The notes beneath the pieces are model-generated. The model searched no databases. It had not been told where the DNA came from and saw nothing but the letters and a program-made list of their open reading frames with translations. 64,000 bases of DNA from Alistipes senegalensis JC50 (GTDB lineage: Bacteria > Bacteroidota > Bacteroidia > Bacteroidales > Rikenellaceae). Made by a program: the position numbers and the translations under genes. Location of the stretch: the NCBI RefSeq assembly GCF_025145645.1, contig NZ_CP102252.1, forward strand, positions 3,472,001-3,536,000, read 5' to 3'. Shown piece after piece: positions 18,949 through 27,413 of the stretch; positions within the stretch are counted from its first letter, which is position 1; each line of letters starts with the position of its first letter.

Positions 18949-19573
18949 GGCAGTTCAGGTTTTCGAGAATGTGGCCGAAATCCTCGCCGTGGGCAGGCAT
19001 GTAGACCGAGAATCCCAGTTCGCGGGCCGCATCGACGTTCTTCTGTCCGTCGTCGATGAAGAGCGTCTCTTCGGGACGCATGCCGCTCGCGGCGATCATC
19101 TTGCGGAAGATCGCCTCCGAGGGTTTTAGTTCGCGGAGTTCGCAGGAGAGGTACACGGCGTCGAAATAGGCGTCCATGCTCTTGCCGTCGGCCGTGAACA
19201 TCCGCCGGATGTACTCCATCGACGCCGGGTTGTTGTTCGAGAGCACGTAGGTCCGGAATCCCCGTCGGCGCAGACGGTCGATCTGGCGGAGCTTCTCCAC
19301 GGGAATCTCCGTGAGGAAGGCGCCGTAGGCCCGTGCTATCTCGTCATCGGTGACTTTCGGAGTGCCCGAGAGGCGGCGCATTTCGTCGCAGGCTTCGTGG
19401 AACGTGATGTCGCCGTGTTCGAGGCGTCCGATCATCTCGGCGGGGTAGCAGGGGTTGATGAGCTCCGCCACGGCGTCCATGCCGAGGCTGCGGAACGCCG
19501 CCGTGCAGCGGTCGAAATCCAGCCCCACGAGCACACCCCCGAGATCGAAAACGACATTCTTGATCTTTTCCAT
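18932..19573 (-). CDS. HAD-superfamily hydrolase (YihX-like phosphatase)
   Basis: 213 residues from the ATG at 19573, chosen over an upstream in-frame ATG because it begins directly before motif I and lies just downstream of a good promoter. HAD motifs: NVVFDLGGVLVGLDFD (motif I, nucleophile Asp), VLSNNNPAS (motif II), KPSEAIF (Lys) and FIDDGQKN (acidic motif IV). The helical cap lies between motifs I and II. Related enzymes dephosphorylate sugar phosphates such as alpha-glucose-1-phosphate; the substrate here is unknown. It overlaps the DUF748 gene by 17 nt. Confidence 0.9.
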   Translation of the reverse strand: MEKIKNVVFDLGGVLVGLDFDRCTAAFRSLGMDAVAELINPCYPAEMIGRLEHGDITFHEACDEMRRLSGTPKVTDDEIARAYGAFLTEIPVEKLRQIDRLRRRGFRTYVLSNNNPASMEYIRRMFTADGKSMDAYFDAVYLSCELRELKPSEAIFRKMIAASGMRPEETLFIDDGQKNVDAARELGFSVYMPAHGEDFGHILENLNCHEEDL

Positions 19574-19593
19574 AATTACGTAATTTTCGGGGG

Positions 19594-19625
19594 CAAAAGT
19601 ACCTCTAATTTGAGATAAAAACAAG
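19594..19625 (-). promoter_or_regulatory. Bacteroidetes-type promoter for the HAD-DUF748 pair
   Basis: On the minus strand TACTTTTG (19601 to 19594) matches the -7 consensus TAnnTTTG. CTTG (19625 to 19622) lies 20 nt upstream as a -33 element. The HAD start codon is about 20 nt downstream. Confidence 0.7.
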
Positions 19626-19885
19626 GACTGACGGCCGGCGTATCCGGAGCGTTCGGGTTGCGAATCGTAGTCCGGGAGTCCGCTCCGCTTGTTTTCGCGC
19701 GCCGGAGCGGGCCGTATTTCGGCAGAAAGGCGGATTCGGCTTACAGTTTATAATAAAAAAAATGCGCGGAGGGTAGTCGCGTAAATCGTTGACGGATATT
19801 GTTTTGTGCGGACGTCCGGCCGGTCCTTGCGCCTCGGCGGCTTGAAAAAATGCCTTTTTGGGATACATTTTTTTACATTTATTCA
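19626..19885. other. Intergenic stretch upstream of the sigma-factor gene
   Basis: Apart from the two flanking promoters, no gene is visible between the divergent HAD and sigma-factor genes (19574-19913). Reading frames running through it into the sigma gene lack similarity to the family and are taken as non-coding. Confidence 0.6.
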
Positions 19886-19893
19886 TATATTTG
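19886..19893 (+). promoter_or_regulatory. Candidate -7 element of the sigma-factor gene
   Basis: TATATTTG is a full match to TAnnTTTG, 20 nt before the ATG at 19914. The nearest TTTG upstream (19857-19860) is 25 nt away, longer than the usual 19-21, so the -33 element is weak or replaced by an activator. Confidence 0.5.
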
Positions 19894-19913
19894 TCCCCAA
19901 GCGTTACTGCCGT

Positions 19914-20417
19914 ATGATCTCCCATTCCTTAGAAAAACTCTTCAATGCGCATTTCCGGAGCGCCGCGTATGTGGCGGAGGAGATCGTGCATTCGAAATCC
20001 GTGGCGGAAGATATCGTGCAGGAGGTCTTCGTGCGGCTGGCGCGGGTGGATTTTTCGAAGATCGACTCCCCTGTGAAATACCTCTACCGCTGCGTGCGGA
20101 ATGCGGCGCTGGACTATGCCGGCACGCATACGCTGCGCCGCTGGGAGGAGCTGAACGGCAGCGAACTCATCGCCGACGAGGTCAATTTCGACCTCAGCCG
20201 CGACGATGTCGAACGGGCCAACCGGCTGCACCGTCTCTATCAGGCGATCGAGCGCCTGCCGGAACAGTCCCGCCGGGTGGTCAAGCTGATATGCCTGAAT
20301 AACTATTCCTATGCGGACGCCGCTTCCGAACTGGGTGTTTCGCTCGCTACCATCAAGACGCACATGTATCGTTCCATCAAGTCGTTGCGTAAGATGATGG
20401 CCCTCTTTTTCTTTTGA
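19914..20417 (+). CDS. ECF-family RNA polymerase sigma factor (FecI-like)
   Basis: 167 residues starting MISHSLEKLFNAHF. Sigma region 2 is around residues 8-75 (SVAEDIVQEVFVRL for core binding, SPVKYLYRCVRNAALDY). Region 4 is around residues 108-160 (LPEQSRRVVKLICLNNYSYADAA, then the helix-turn-helix SELGVSLATIKTHMYRSIKSLR). It is followed by a FecR-like anti-sigma factor and a SusC with an STN domain. This is the classic cascade in which an occupied outer-membrane receptor signals through FecR to release the sigma factor and induce the transport operon. Confidence 0.95.
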   Translation: MISHSLEKLFNAHFRSAAYVAEEIVHSKSVAEDIVQEVFVRLARVDFSKIDSPVKYLYRCVRNAALDYAGTHTLRRWEELNGSELIADEVNFDLSRDDVERANRLHRLYQAIERLPEQSRRVVKLICLNNYSYADAASELGVSLATIKTHMYRSIKSLRKMMALFFF

Positions 20418-20511
20418 ATCCCTGTTTTTTCGGGCTGTTTTTTCATTTTTTTGCGAAAAACTGTAAGGAGTTTTTCCGGTGCTCCCGTCTTTATTATAAA
20501 GGCCGGGCTTT

Positions 20512-21687
20512 ATGGACAACGATCAGATCGACAAATTGCTGCATTCCTATATTTCGGGAACGATCACGCCGCAGGAATCGAGGCAGCTCGAAGCCTGGGG
20601 CGACGAGTCCGAGGAGAACCGTCAGATTCTCGACCTGATCGAGGGCCATTCGGACCTCGGCGGCGAATTGTCGCGGATGTACCGTTACGACAAGGAAAAG
20701 GTGTGGCGCAGGGTCTGCGAGGAGGACCGACGTTATATGCGGCGCAGCCGGCTGTTGCGTTCGCTGCGGATCGGTGCTGCGGCCGCCGTGCTGGCCAGCA
20801 TGCTGGTCAGCGGCGCCCTGCTTTATCAGGCCGGGGAGCGTCTGGACCCTAATCGCAACCGGCTGCTAACGACCGTCGAACCGGGGGTGCGCCGCGCCGT
20901 GCTCGAACTCTCGTCGGGGGAGCAGGTTCTTCTGGCCGATTCGGTCCGCACGGAACTCAGCGAACGGAACGTCCGGATCGAGATCAACGGCGACGAGATC
21001 GCCTACACCGCATCCGAAAAATCCGGAAAACAGGCCGAGGAGGCTTACAATACGATCCGCGTGCCGCTGGGCGGCGAATACTCGCTGACGCTCGGCGACG
21101 GTACGCGCGCCTGGCTCAACGCCGGGTCGAGCATCACCTATCCCCTGCATTTCGGCTCCCGGCGCTGCGTCGCGGTCACCGGCGAGGTCTTTTTCGAAGT
21201 GGCTCCCGACAGCCGGCATCCCTTCGTCGTGTCGGTCTCGGGAGTCGAATTGACCGTTTTGGGAACTTCGTTCAATGTCATGGCCTACGACGATGAACCC
21301 TCTGTCGAGACGACGCTGGTCACGGGATCGCTGCGGGTGGCTGCCGAGGGGGAGGAGACCCTGCTGTCGCCGGGGCTTCAGGCCGGGTTCGACAAGTCCG
21401 GCGGCGGGCTGACCGTCCGGAAAGCCGATGTCGAAGCCTGTACGATGTGGCGGCGGGGATTGCTGGTCTTTTACGATGAGCCGCTGCGGTCGATCTGCCG
21501 GAAGTTGGAGCGATGGTACGGGGTGGAGATCGACACCTCTTCGCCGACGTTGGACGACGTGCTCTATACGGGTATGATCAAACGCCATGCGACGCTCAAT
21601 ACGATTGCCGACCTGATGAATCTGACCAACGACGTGGTTTTCACGGAGGACGGCGGCGTGATCCGGGTGGTGCGGAAATCGGAATGA
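20512..21687 (+). CDS. FecR-family anti-sigma factor
   Basis: 391 residues. The cytoplasmic N-terminus (about 1-82) binds the sigma factor. A single transmembrane helix follows (about 83-105, RIGAAAAVLASMLVSGALLY). The periplasmic part carries the FecR core (IRVPLGGEYSLTLGDGTRAW, then GEVFFEVAPD and VLGTSFNVMAY) and a C-terminal DUF4974-like domain (LLVFYDEPLRSICRKLERWY). It senses the STN domain of the receptor encoded 69 nt downstream. It lies 94 nt after the sigma gene; co-transcription is likely. Confidence 0.94.
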   Translation: MDNDQIDKLLHSYISGTITPQESRQLEAWGDESEENRQILDLIEGHSDLGGELSRMYRYDKEKVWRRVCEEDRRYMRRSRLLRSLRIGAAAAVLASMLVSGALLYQAGERLDPNRNRLLTTVEPGVRRAVLELSSGEQVLLADSVRTELSERNVRIEINGDEIAYTASEKSGKQAEEAYNTIRVPLGGEYSLTLGDGTRAWLNAGSSITYPLHFGSRRCVAVTGEVFFEVAPDSRHPFVVSVSGVELTVLGTSFNVMAYDDEPSVETTLVTGSLRVAAEGEETLLSPGLQAGFDKSGGGLTVRKADVEACTMWRRGLLVFYDEPLRSICRKLERWYGVEIDTSSPTLDDVLYTGMIKRHATLNTIADLMNLTNDVVFTEDGGVIRVVRKSE

Positions 21688-21756
21688 CGCTGTGATGCGT
21701 CGGGGACTGTCCCCGTGAAGCAGGAAACCCTTTGTTTCAGTTAAAATAATTTGCGT

Positions 21757-24700
21757 ATGAAGAAACTTGACTTATTTGCGCCTCTTCTCCGAGGGGGCCG
21801 GAGTGCCGTCGTACTGCTTTTGCTGGCGGTCGCGGTCTTTGCGGTCCAGTCCGTGAGGGCGGACGGGCCGGCTCAGCCGAAGAAACGGATGTCGATCGCT
21901 CTGACCGGAGCGACGCTCGACGATGTGCTTCGACACATCAAACGGGAAACGGGTTATCTGCTGCTCTACAATAGCAATTCGATCAAATCCGTCAAGGGGA
22001 TTACGCTGCACCGGCAGAACGCTCCCGTCGAGGAGATCCTGCGCGAGGCGCTCCACGGCACCGGGCTGGATTTCTCCATCAGCGAGGATACGATCATCAT
22101 CCGCGTCCGCGAAGCGGACAAGGCGTCGAAGTCCGACGCGCAGGGAACGGCCGCTCCGGCCCCCCCCCAGCGGGTTACGCTGACCGGGCGGGTGACGAAC
22201 CGCGCCACGAAGGCCCCGATTCCCGGGGCGATGGTCCATATCAAGGGTACGACCGTCGGCACGACGACCGATCCCGACGGCTATTATTCGCTTCGCTTCC
22301 CGAACCGTCCCGGGACGGTCGTGACGGTGAGTTTCCTCGGCATGGAGAGCCGCGAGATAGCCTACAACAACCAGACGGAACTGGACGTGCAGCTGCTCGA
22401 CAAGGTGGAGAGCATCGACGACGTGGTCGTTACGGGTTATGCGCAGGTCCGCAAGGAGAGCTTCACGGGCAACACCACGCGGATCACCCAGAAGGAGATC
22501 GTCGAGGTTTCGCCCAAGCGGATGATCGACGCCATCCAGGTGTTCGACCCCTCGTTCCGGCTGGCCGAGAACATCTCGATGGGTTCGAACCCCAACGCGC
22601 TGCCTGAGTTCTACATCCGCGGTCAGAACAGCATCACCACCGAGCTGAACACCTCGGCCGACATTTCGCGTCAGAACCTCACGAACAACTCCAACCTGCC
22701 GATCTTCATCCTCGACGGCTTCGAGGTGGACGTGGAGAAGATCTACGACATGGACCCCATGCGCGTACACTCGATCACGCTGCTGAAAGACGCCGCCGCG
22801 ACGGTGCTTTACGGATCGCGCGCCGCCAACGGCGTGGTGGTCATCGAGTCGCGCGCCCCGGAGGCCGGCAAACTGCGCGTCTCCTACAACCTGACCGGAA
22901 GCGTCGAGATGCCCGACCTCTCGGCCTACAACCTGATGAACGCCCGCGAGAAATTGCAGGCCGAACTCGATGCGGGGCTCTATTCTTTCGACGCCACCGA
23001 TTTCAACGAGAACACCTACAATAAGAACGAGACCTATTACAAGAAACTCAACGAGGTGAACCGCGGCGTGGACACCTACTGGCTTTCGAAGAACCTCCGG
23101 ACCGCGGTGAACCACCAGCACAGCATCTATATCGACGGCGGTGAGAACGACGTTCGCTGGGGGATCGAGCTGAAATACGCCGGCAACAAGGGCGTCATGC
23201 GCGATTCGAAGCGCGACACCTACGGCGCGGGGCTTTTCCTCGACTACCGCATCGGCAAATTCCAGCTGATGAACCGCGCCTCCTACGACGCCAACCGTTC
23301 GACCGACTCGCCCTATTCCTTCTCGCAGTTCTCCCACATGCTACCCTACAACGTGCCGATCGACGAGACCACGGGCAACTACCTCCAGAACCTGCGTTTC
23401 GGCTATTCGGCGCTCAACCCGCTCTACGAGCGTGAATACCTGAACAATTTCAGCCGCAGCAACTACCGGACGTTGCAGGACAACTTCGCAATCAACTTCT
23501 ACGCCACGCCGCACTTCACCGCCAAGGCTTGGATCACCCTGAGCCAGCGCTCCTACGAGTCGCGGGTCTTCGTCGATCCGCTGTCGGCCTCGAACAGCGC
23601 CTTCGCAACGCCTCAGGAGCTGGGTTCGCTGACCGTGAACGGTTCGGACACGTTCTCCTACGACGCCAACCTGCTCTTCATGTACAACCGGAATTTCAAC
23701 AAGCATTTCCTGAACTTCTCGCTGGGCGGAAACGCCGTCGAGACCAGCTATACGGTCGATAACATCAAGTATATCGGTTTCTCGACCGGGGCGCTCAACT
23801 CGCCGAACGACGCCGCGCAGGTCGAGGGCAAACCCACCGAATCGAAGAACAAGACCCGTCTGGTCGGCATGTTCCTCTCGGGCAACTACACCTACGACGA
23901 CATCTACCTGCTGGACCTCTCGGTGCGTCTGGACGGCTCCTCGGAGTTCGGTTCCGACAACCGCGTGGCTCCTTTCTGGGCCGTGGGCGCCGGTATCAAC
24001 TTCCACAACTACAAGTTCCTGAAGGGCAACAAGACCCTCAGCCGCCTGAAACTCCGCGGAACGATCGGTACGGTCGGCAAGGTGGGGTACGCCGCCTATT
24101 CGGCCCGTTCGACCTATACGACCTCCTCGACATCGGACTGGTATTCGACGGGCGCCGGACACGTCCTCTATTATATGGGCAACCCCGATCTGGGCTGGGA
24201 GAAAACCCGCGTGGCGGATGTCGGCATCGAACTCGGCTTCTTCAAGGACCGCCTGACCTTCAAGGCCAGCTACTACGACAAAAAGACCATCGACCAGATC
24301 ACCGACGTGACGATTCCCTCGTCGTCGGGATTCACCAGCTATAAGGACAATCTGGGCGAGGTGAGCAACCGGGGCTTCGAACTGGACCTGCGTTACAATT
24401 TCTACCGTTCGAAGAATCTGGAACTGACCGCCTTCGGGAAGATGGCGCACAACAAGAACAAGATCGTCAAGATCAACGATGCGCTGAAAGCCTACAACGA
24501 GCTGGTACAGAAGCAGTACGACGACTACGACGACAACTCCTCGCAGACCAAGTACGCCCAGACCTACACGCAGTACGTCGAGGGTGGTTCGATCTACGCC
24601 ATTTACGGCATGAAGTCGCTCGGCATCAACCCGGCCAACGGCCGCGAGGTCTACCAGCGTCCCGACGGTACGATCACCTACGACTGGAATGCCGCCGACC

Positions 24701-25179
24701 AGGTCGAGATCGGCAACCGGGAGCCGTGGGCGCAGGGTTCCTTCGGTCTGAACGCCCGCTGGAAGAATATCTCGCTTTTCGCCTCGTTCCTTTACGAATT
24801 CGGCGGACAGCGCTACAACTCGACGCTGGTCAGCCAGGTCGAGAATGCGAACCTTGAACGCTACAACGTCGATAAGCGCGTGTCCACGGACCGCTGGAAG
24901 AAACCCGGCGATGTCGCTCCGCTGAAAGACATCAAGGACCGTTCGCTGGTCACCCGTCCCACGTCGCGCTTCATTCAGGACTACAACACGCTGCAATTCA
25001 ATTCGCTCTCGATCAGCTACGATTTCCCCGCCAAACTCGTGAAGCGCTGGGGGCTCGGCATGCTGCGCCTGACGGCCAATATGGAGGACCTGGGTTATTT
25101 CAGCTCCGTGCTTCAGGAACGCGGTCTGGACTATCCCTACTCCCGCACGGTTAACTTTACGCTCAATCTCACTTTCTAA
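21757..25179 (+). CDS. SusC/RagA TonB-dependent receptor with N-terminal STN signalling domain
   Basis: 1140 residues from the ATG at 21757. After the signal peptide (about 1-35) comes an STN (FecA-like signalling) domain at about 44-120 (GATLDDVLRHIKRETGYLLL, TGLDFSISEDTIII). A low-complexity Ala/Pro linker is followed by the carboxypeptidase-D-like domain (GRVTNRATKAPIPGAMVHIK). Then come the plug (VVVTGYAQVRKESFTG, IFILDGFEVDVEKIYD, LKDAAATVLYGSRAANGVV) and a 22-strand-type barrel ending FTLNLTF. The STN domain links import to the FecR/sigma pair upstream. Domain order is complete. A C9 run encodes part of the linker. Confidence 0.97.
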   Translation: MKKLDLFAPLLRGGRSAVVLLLLAVAVFAVQSVRADGPAQPKKRMSIALTGATLDDVLRHIKRETGYLLLYNSNSIKSVKGITLHRQNAPVEEILREALHGTGLDFSISEDTIIIRVREADKASKSDAQGTAAPAPPQRVTLTGRVTNRATKAPIPGAMVHIKGTTVGTTTDPDGYYSLRFPNRPGTVVTVSFLGMESREIAYNNQTELDVQLLDKVESIDDVVVTGYAQVRKESFTGNTTRITQKEIVEVSPKRMIDAIQVFDPSFRLAENISMGSNPNALPEFYIRGQNSITTELNTSADISRQNLTNNSNLPIFILDGFEVDVEKIYDMDPMRVHSITLLKDAAATVLYGSRAANGVVVIESRAPEAGKLRVSYNLTGSVEMPDLSAYNLMNAREKLQAELDAGLYSFDATDFNENTYNKNETYYKKLNEVNRGVDTYWLSKNLRTAVNHQHSIYIDGGENDVRWGIELKYAGNKGVMRDSKRDTYGAGLFLDYRIGKFQLMNRASYDANRSTDSPYSFSQFSHMLPYNVPIDETTGNYLQNLRFGYSALNPLYEREYLNNFSRSNYRTLQDNFAINFYATPHFTAKAWITLSQRSYESRVFVDPLSASNSAFATPQELGSLTVNGSDTFSYDANLLFMYNRNFNKHFLNFSLGGNAVETSYTVDNIKYIGFSTGALNSPNDAAQVEGKPTESKNKTRLVGMFLSGNYTYDDIYLLDLSVRLDGSSEFGSDNRVAPFWAVGAGINFHNYKFLKGNKTLSRLKLRGTIGTVGKVGYAAYSARSTYTTSSTSDWYSTGAGHVLYYMGNPDLGWEKTRVADVGIELGFFKDRLTFKASYYDKKTIDQITDVTIPSSSGFTSYKDNLGEVSNRGFELDLRYNFYRSKNLELTAFGKMAHNKNKIVKINDALKAYNELVQKQYDDYDDNSSQTKYAQTYTQYVEGGSIYAIYGMKSLGINPANGREVYQRPDGTITYDWNAADQVEIGNREPWAQGSFGLNARWKNISLFASFLYEFGGQRYNSTLVSQVENANLERYNVDKRVSTDRWKKPGDVAPLKDIKDRSLVTRPTSRFIQDYNTLQFNSLSISYDFPAKLVKRWGLGMLRLTANMEDLGYFSSVLQERGLDYPYSRTVNFTLNLTF
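22160..22168 (+). repeat. Nine-cytosine homopolymer inside the STN-receptor gene
   Basis: Nine consecutive C encode part of the Ala-Pro-Pro linker between the STN and carboxypeptidase-D-like domains. Such runs are prone to slipped-strand length change, which here would frameshift and switch off the receptor. Confidence 0.9.
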
Positions 25180-25191
25180 ATTCGTCCCTGT

Positions 25192-26694
25192 ATGAAAACA
25201 TTCGCAAAAATATTCGTTTCGTGCACGCTCCTGCTTTCGTCCGCATCCTGCGGCGAGTGGCTCGACGTCATGCCCCAGGGAATGACCACCGAGGAGAACC
25301 TTTTCAGCGACTATTCGGGCTACCGTTCGGCCCTGAACGGCATCTATCAGCAGATGGCCTCCCCGTCGCTCTACGGACGCGAACTCTCCTGGGGATTCGT
25401 GAGCGCCCTTTCGCAGTATTACGATTTCGGTTCGATGGATGCTTCGCAGATCTACGCCTATACCGAGAAGATGGACTACGAGAACAAGGAGGTGCTCGAC
25501 TTTCTGGAATCCATCTGGCAGACCGCCTATAATACGATCGCCAACTGCAACGCGCTGATCAGCCATGTCGAGAAGGCCGATCCGGACCTCTTCCCCTATG
25601 CTGAGAGCGGCGAGCGGGAGATGATCTACGGCGAAGCGCTGGCAGCCCGCGCCCTGCTGCACTTCGAGCTGCTGCGGCTCTTCGCTGCGGCCCCCGTCGT
25701 GGATCTCACGGCCAAGGCGATTCCCTATTCGACGACCTATCCCGACAAGGTTCCGTCGCGCTATACGACCGAGGAGGTGCTCGAAAAGATCATCGCCGAT
25801 TTCGAGGCGGCGCTTCCGCTGCTGGCCGTCAACGACTTGAATCTGGATGCACTCAAGACGGCCTCCATGCGTTTCGTGTCGAACGATTCGCGCGGTCTGT
25901 TCTTCGGCTTCCGCGGCACGCGGCTCCACTACTGGGCCGTCAAGGCGTTGCTGGCCCGCGTCTACATGTACGCCTGCGATTACGAGAAGGCTTTGGCCGC
26001 GGCCACCGAGGTCTACGACGCTTGTTCATCGTGGTTCCCGCTGACCGATTATTCGACGGCCAGCAAGGTTCAGGGTGCCGTGAAACTGTACGACGACATC
26101 ATCTTTGCCGCCTACGACCAGTACCTGACGAAGAATTACAACGATGTGATGCTCTCGAACCAGAACAATTTCATTCTGGCGCTGCGCAATCCCATGAAGC
26201 GCTTCACGGCCACCGAGCAGAAGTACGACGTGCGTTATAAATACTGCGTCAACCAGCCCGACGCCGAGGAGCAGGAGGATGTCTACACGTCGTGCAAGTA
26301 CGTGAAATATACCGGTACCACCGGTTCCGACTACGATTCCGGCGATACGCAGGGGGCGCTCGTTCCGGTCATCCGCATGTCGGAGGTCATTCTGATCATG
26401 GCCGAATGCAAGGCCCGCGGAACAGCCGAGGGTACGGTCGCTGATGCGGTTTCCGACCTGAGCACGCTGGTTTACAAGAAACGGGTCCGTACGGGTTCGG
26501 TCTCGGCCTCCGATTTCGACACGTTCATGTCGAAACTCGAACTCGAAGTCTGGAAGGAGAACATCGGCGAAGGACAGTATTTCTTCTACCTGAAGCGGAT
26601 CAACAGTCCCACGCTCGTCAGCACCACGCAGACGATCCAGATGGCGGACAAATACGTATTCCCCATTCCCGACAGTGAAACGACCTTAAAATAA
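25192..26694 (+). CDS. SusD/RagB-like lipoprotein paired with the STN receptor
   Basis: 500 residues. Lipoprotein signal with lipobox SSASC, mature start GEWLDVMPQGMTTEE. The helical repeat region includes GEALAARALLHFELLRLFAA. The C-terminus has VIRMSEVILIMAECKARG, KENIGEGQYFFYLKR and YVFPIPDSE. The usual RNERR..EF.GE..F..RR pattern is modified (LEVWKENIGEGQYFFYLKRI), a form often seen in SusD homologues that bind non-glycan cargo (inference). It starts 12 nt after the receptor gene. Confidence 0.93.
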   Translation: MKTFAKIFVSCTLLLSSASCGEWLDVMPQGMTTEENLFSDYSGYRSALNGIYQQMASPSLYGRELSWGFVSALSQYYDFGSMDASQIYAYTEKMDYENKEVLDFLESIWQTAYNTIANCNALISHVEKADPDLFPYAESGEREMIYGEALAARALLHFELLRLFAAAPVVDLTAKAIPYSTTYPDKVPSRYTTEEVLEKIIADFEAALPLLAVNDLNLDALKTASMRFVSNDSRGLFFGFRGTRLHYWAVKALLARVYMYACDYEKALAAATEVYDACSSWFPLTDYSTASKVQGAVKLYDDIIFAAYDQYLTKNYNDVMLSNQNNFILALRNPMKRFTATEQKYDVRYKYCVNQPDAEEQEDVYTSCKYVKYTGTTGSDYDSGDTQGALVPVIRMSEVILIMAECKARGTAEGTVADAVSDLSTLVYKKRVRTGSVSASDFDTFMSKLELEVWKENIGEGQYFFYLKRINSPTLVSTTQTIQMADKYVFPIPDSETTLK

Positions 26695-26702
26695 TTGCGA
26701 TC

Positions 26703-27401
26703 ATGAAAAAACTGATATATCTGCTTGCCGTCGCGGCCCTCGGCGCCGGGGCATGCTCCGAACAGGGGCTTCCGACTTATGGAGGCGACCGTTACGTCTA
26801 TTTCGTCCAGAAGTCCGACGAGATCGTGCGCTTCTCGTTCAAGACGACGCCCGGGAAGGACGAGCGCACGATCCGCCTTGCGGTGGAGACCGTGAGCCGC
26901 ACTCCCGACGAAACGCTCGGTTACAAATTGGAGATCGACCCGGAGAAAACCACCGCTCCGGCCGGGTCCTACGATCTCGATCCCAATCCGGTCATCCCGG
27001 CCGGATCGTTCTCCGGCGAAACCTACGTCCGGGTCCGCAAGACCGACATCATGGACGAGAAGGAGGTGGACATCGCCGTCCGCATCGTCGAGGGCGGCGC
27101 CTACCGGCCCGGCCCCACGTCCAACAGTCTGCGTATCATCCGCGTTTCGAACATCATCTCCCAGCCCGACTGGTGGAACGACGATTTCGCCGCCGCCTTC
27201 CTGGGCGATTATTCGGACGAGAAATACGAGGAGTTCATCAAGGCCACCGGCGTGAGCGATCTCTCCGACATGGACAACAGCGAGATTTCCGCCCTCTGCC
27301 GCCAGTTCGTCTACTACCTGCGCGAGCTGCGCGACAACGGCAACGAGGTGCTGGAAAAGGACGGCCGTCCGATGCTCGACGGAATCAATATCAACGCTTA
27401 A
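26703..27401 (+). CDS. DUF4843-type lipoprotein
   Basis: 232 residues. Lipoprotein signal with lipobox LGAGAC. Recognisable DUF4843 features are the early YVYFVQKSDEIVRFSFKTTPG and the later YRPGPTSNSLRIIRVSNIISQPDWW. In known loci such proteins are accessory surface components that sit with a SusCD pair and a PKD-like lipoprotein. It starts 8 nt after susD and is followed by the PKD-like gene after 12 nt. Confidence 0.85.
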   Translation: MKKLIYLLAVAALGAGACSEQGLPTYGGDRYVYFVQKSDEIVRFSFKTTPGKDERTIRLAVETVSRTPDETLGYKLEIDPEKTTAPAGSYDLDPNPVIPAGSFSGETYVRVRKTDIMDEKEVDIAVRIVEGGAYRPGPTSNSLRIIRVSNIISQPDWWNDDFAAAFLGDYSDEKYEEFIKATGVSDLSDMDNSEISALCRQFVYYLRELRDNGNEVLEKDGRPMLDGININA

Positions 27402-27413
27402 TCCGATGCGAAT

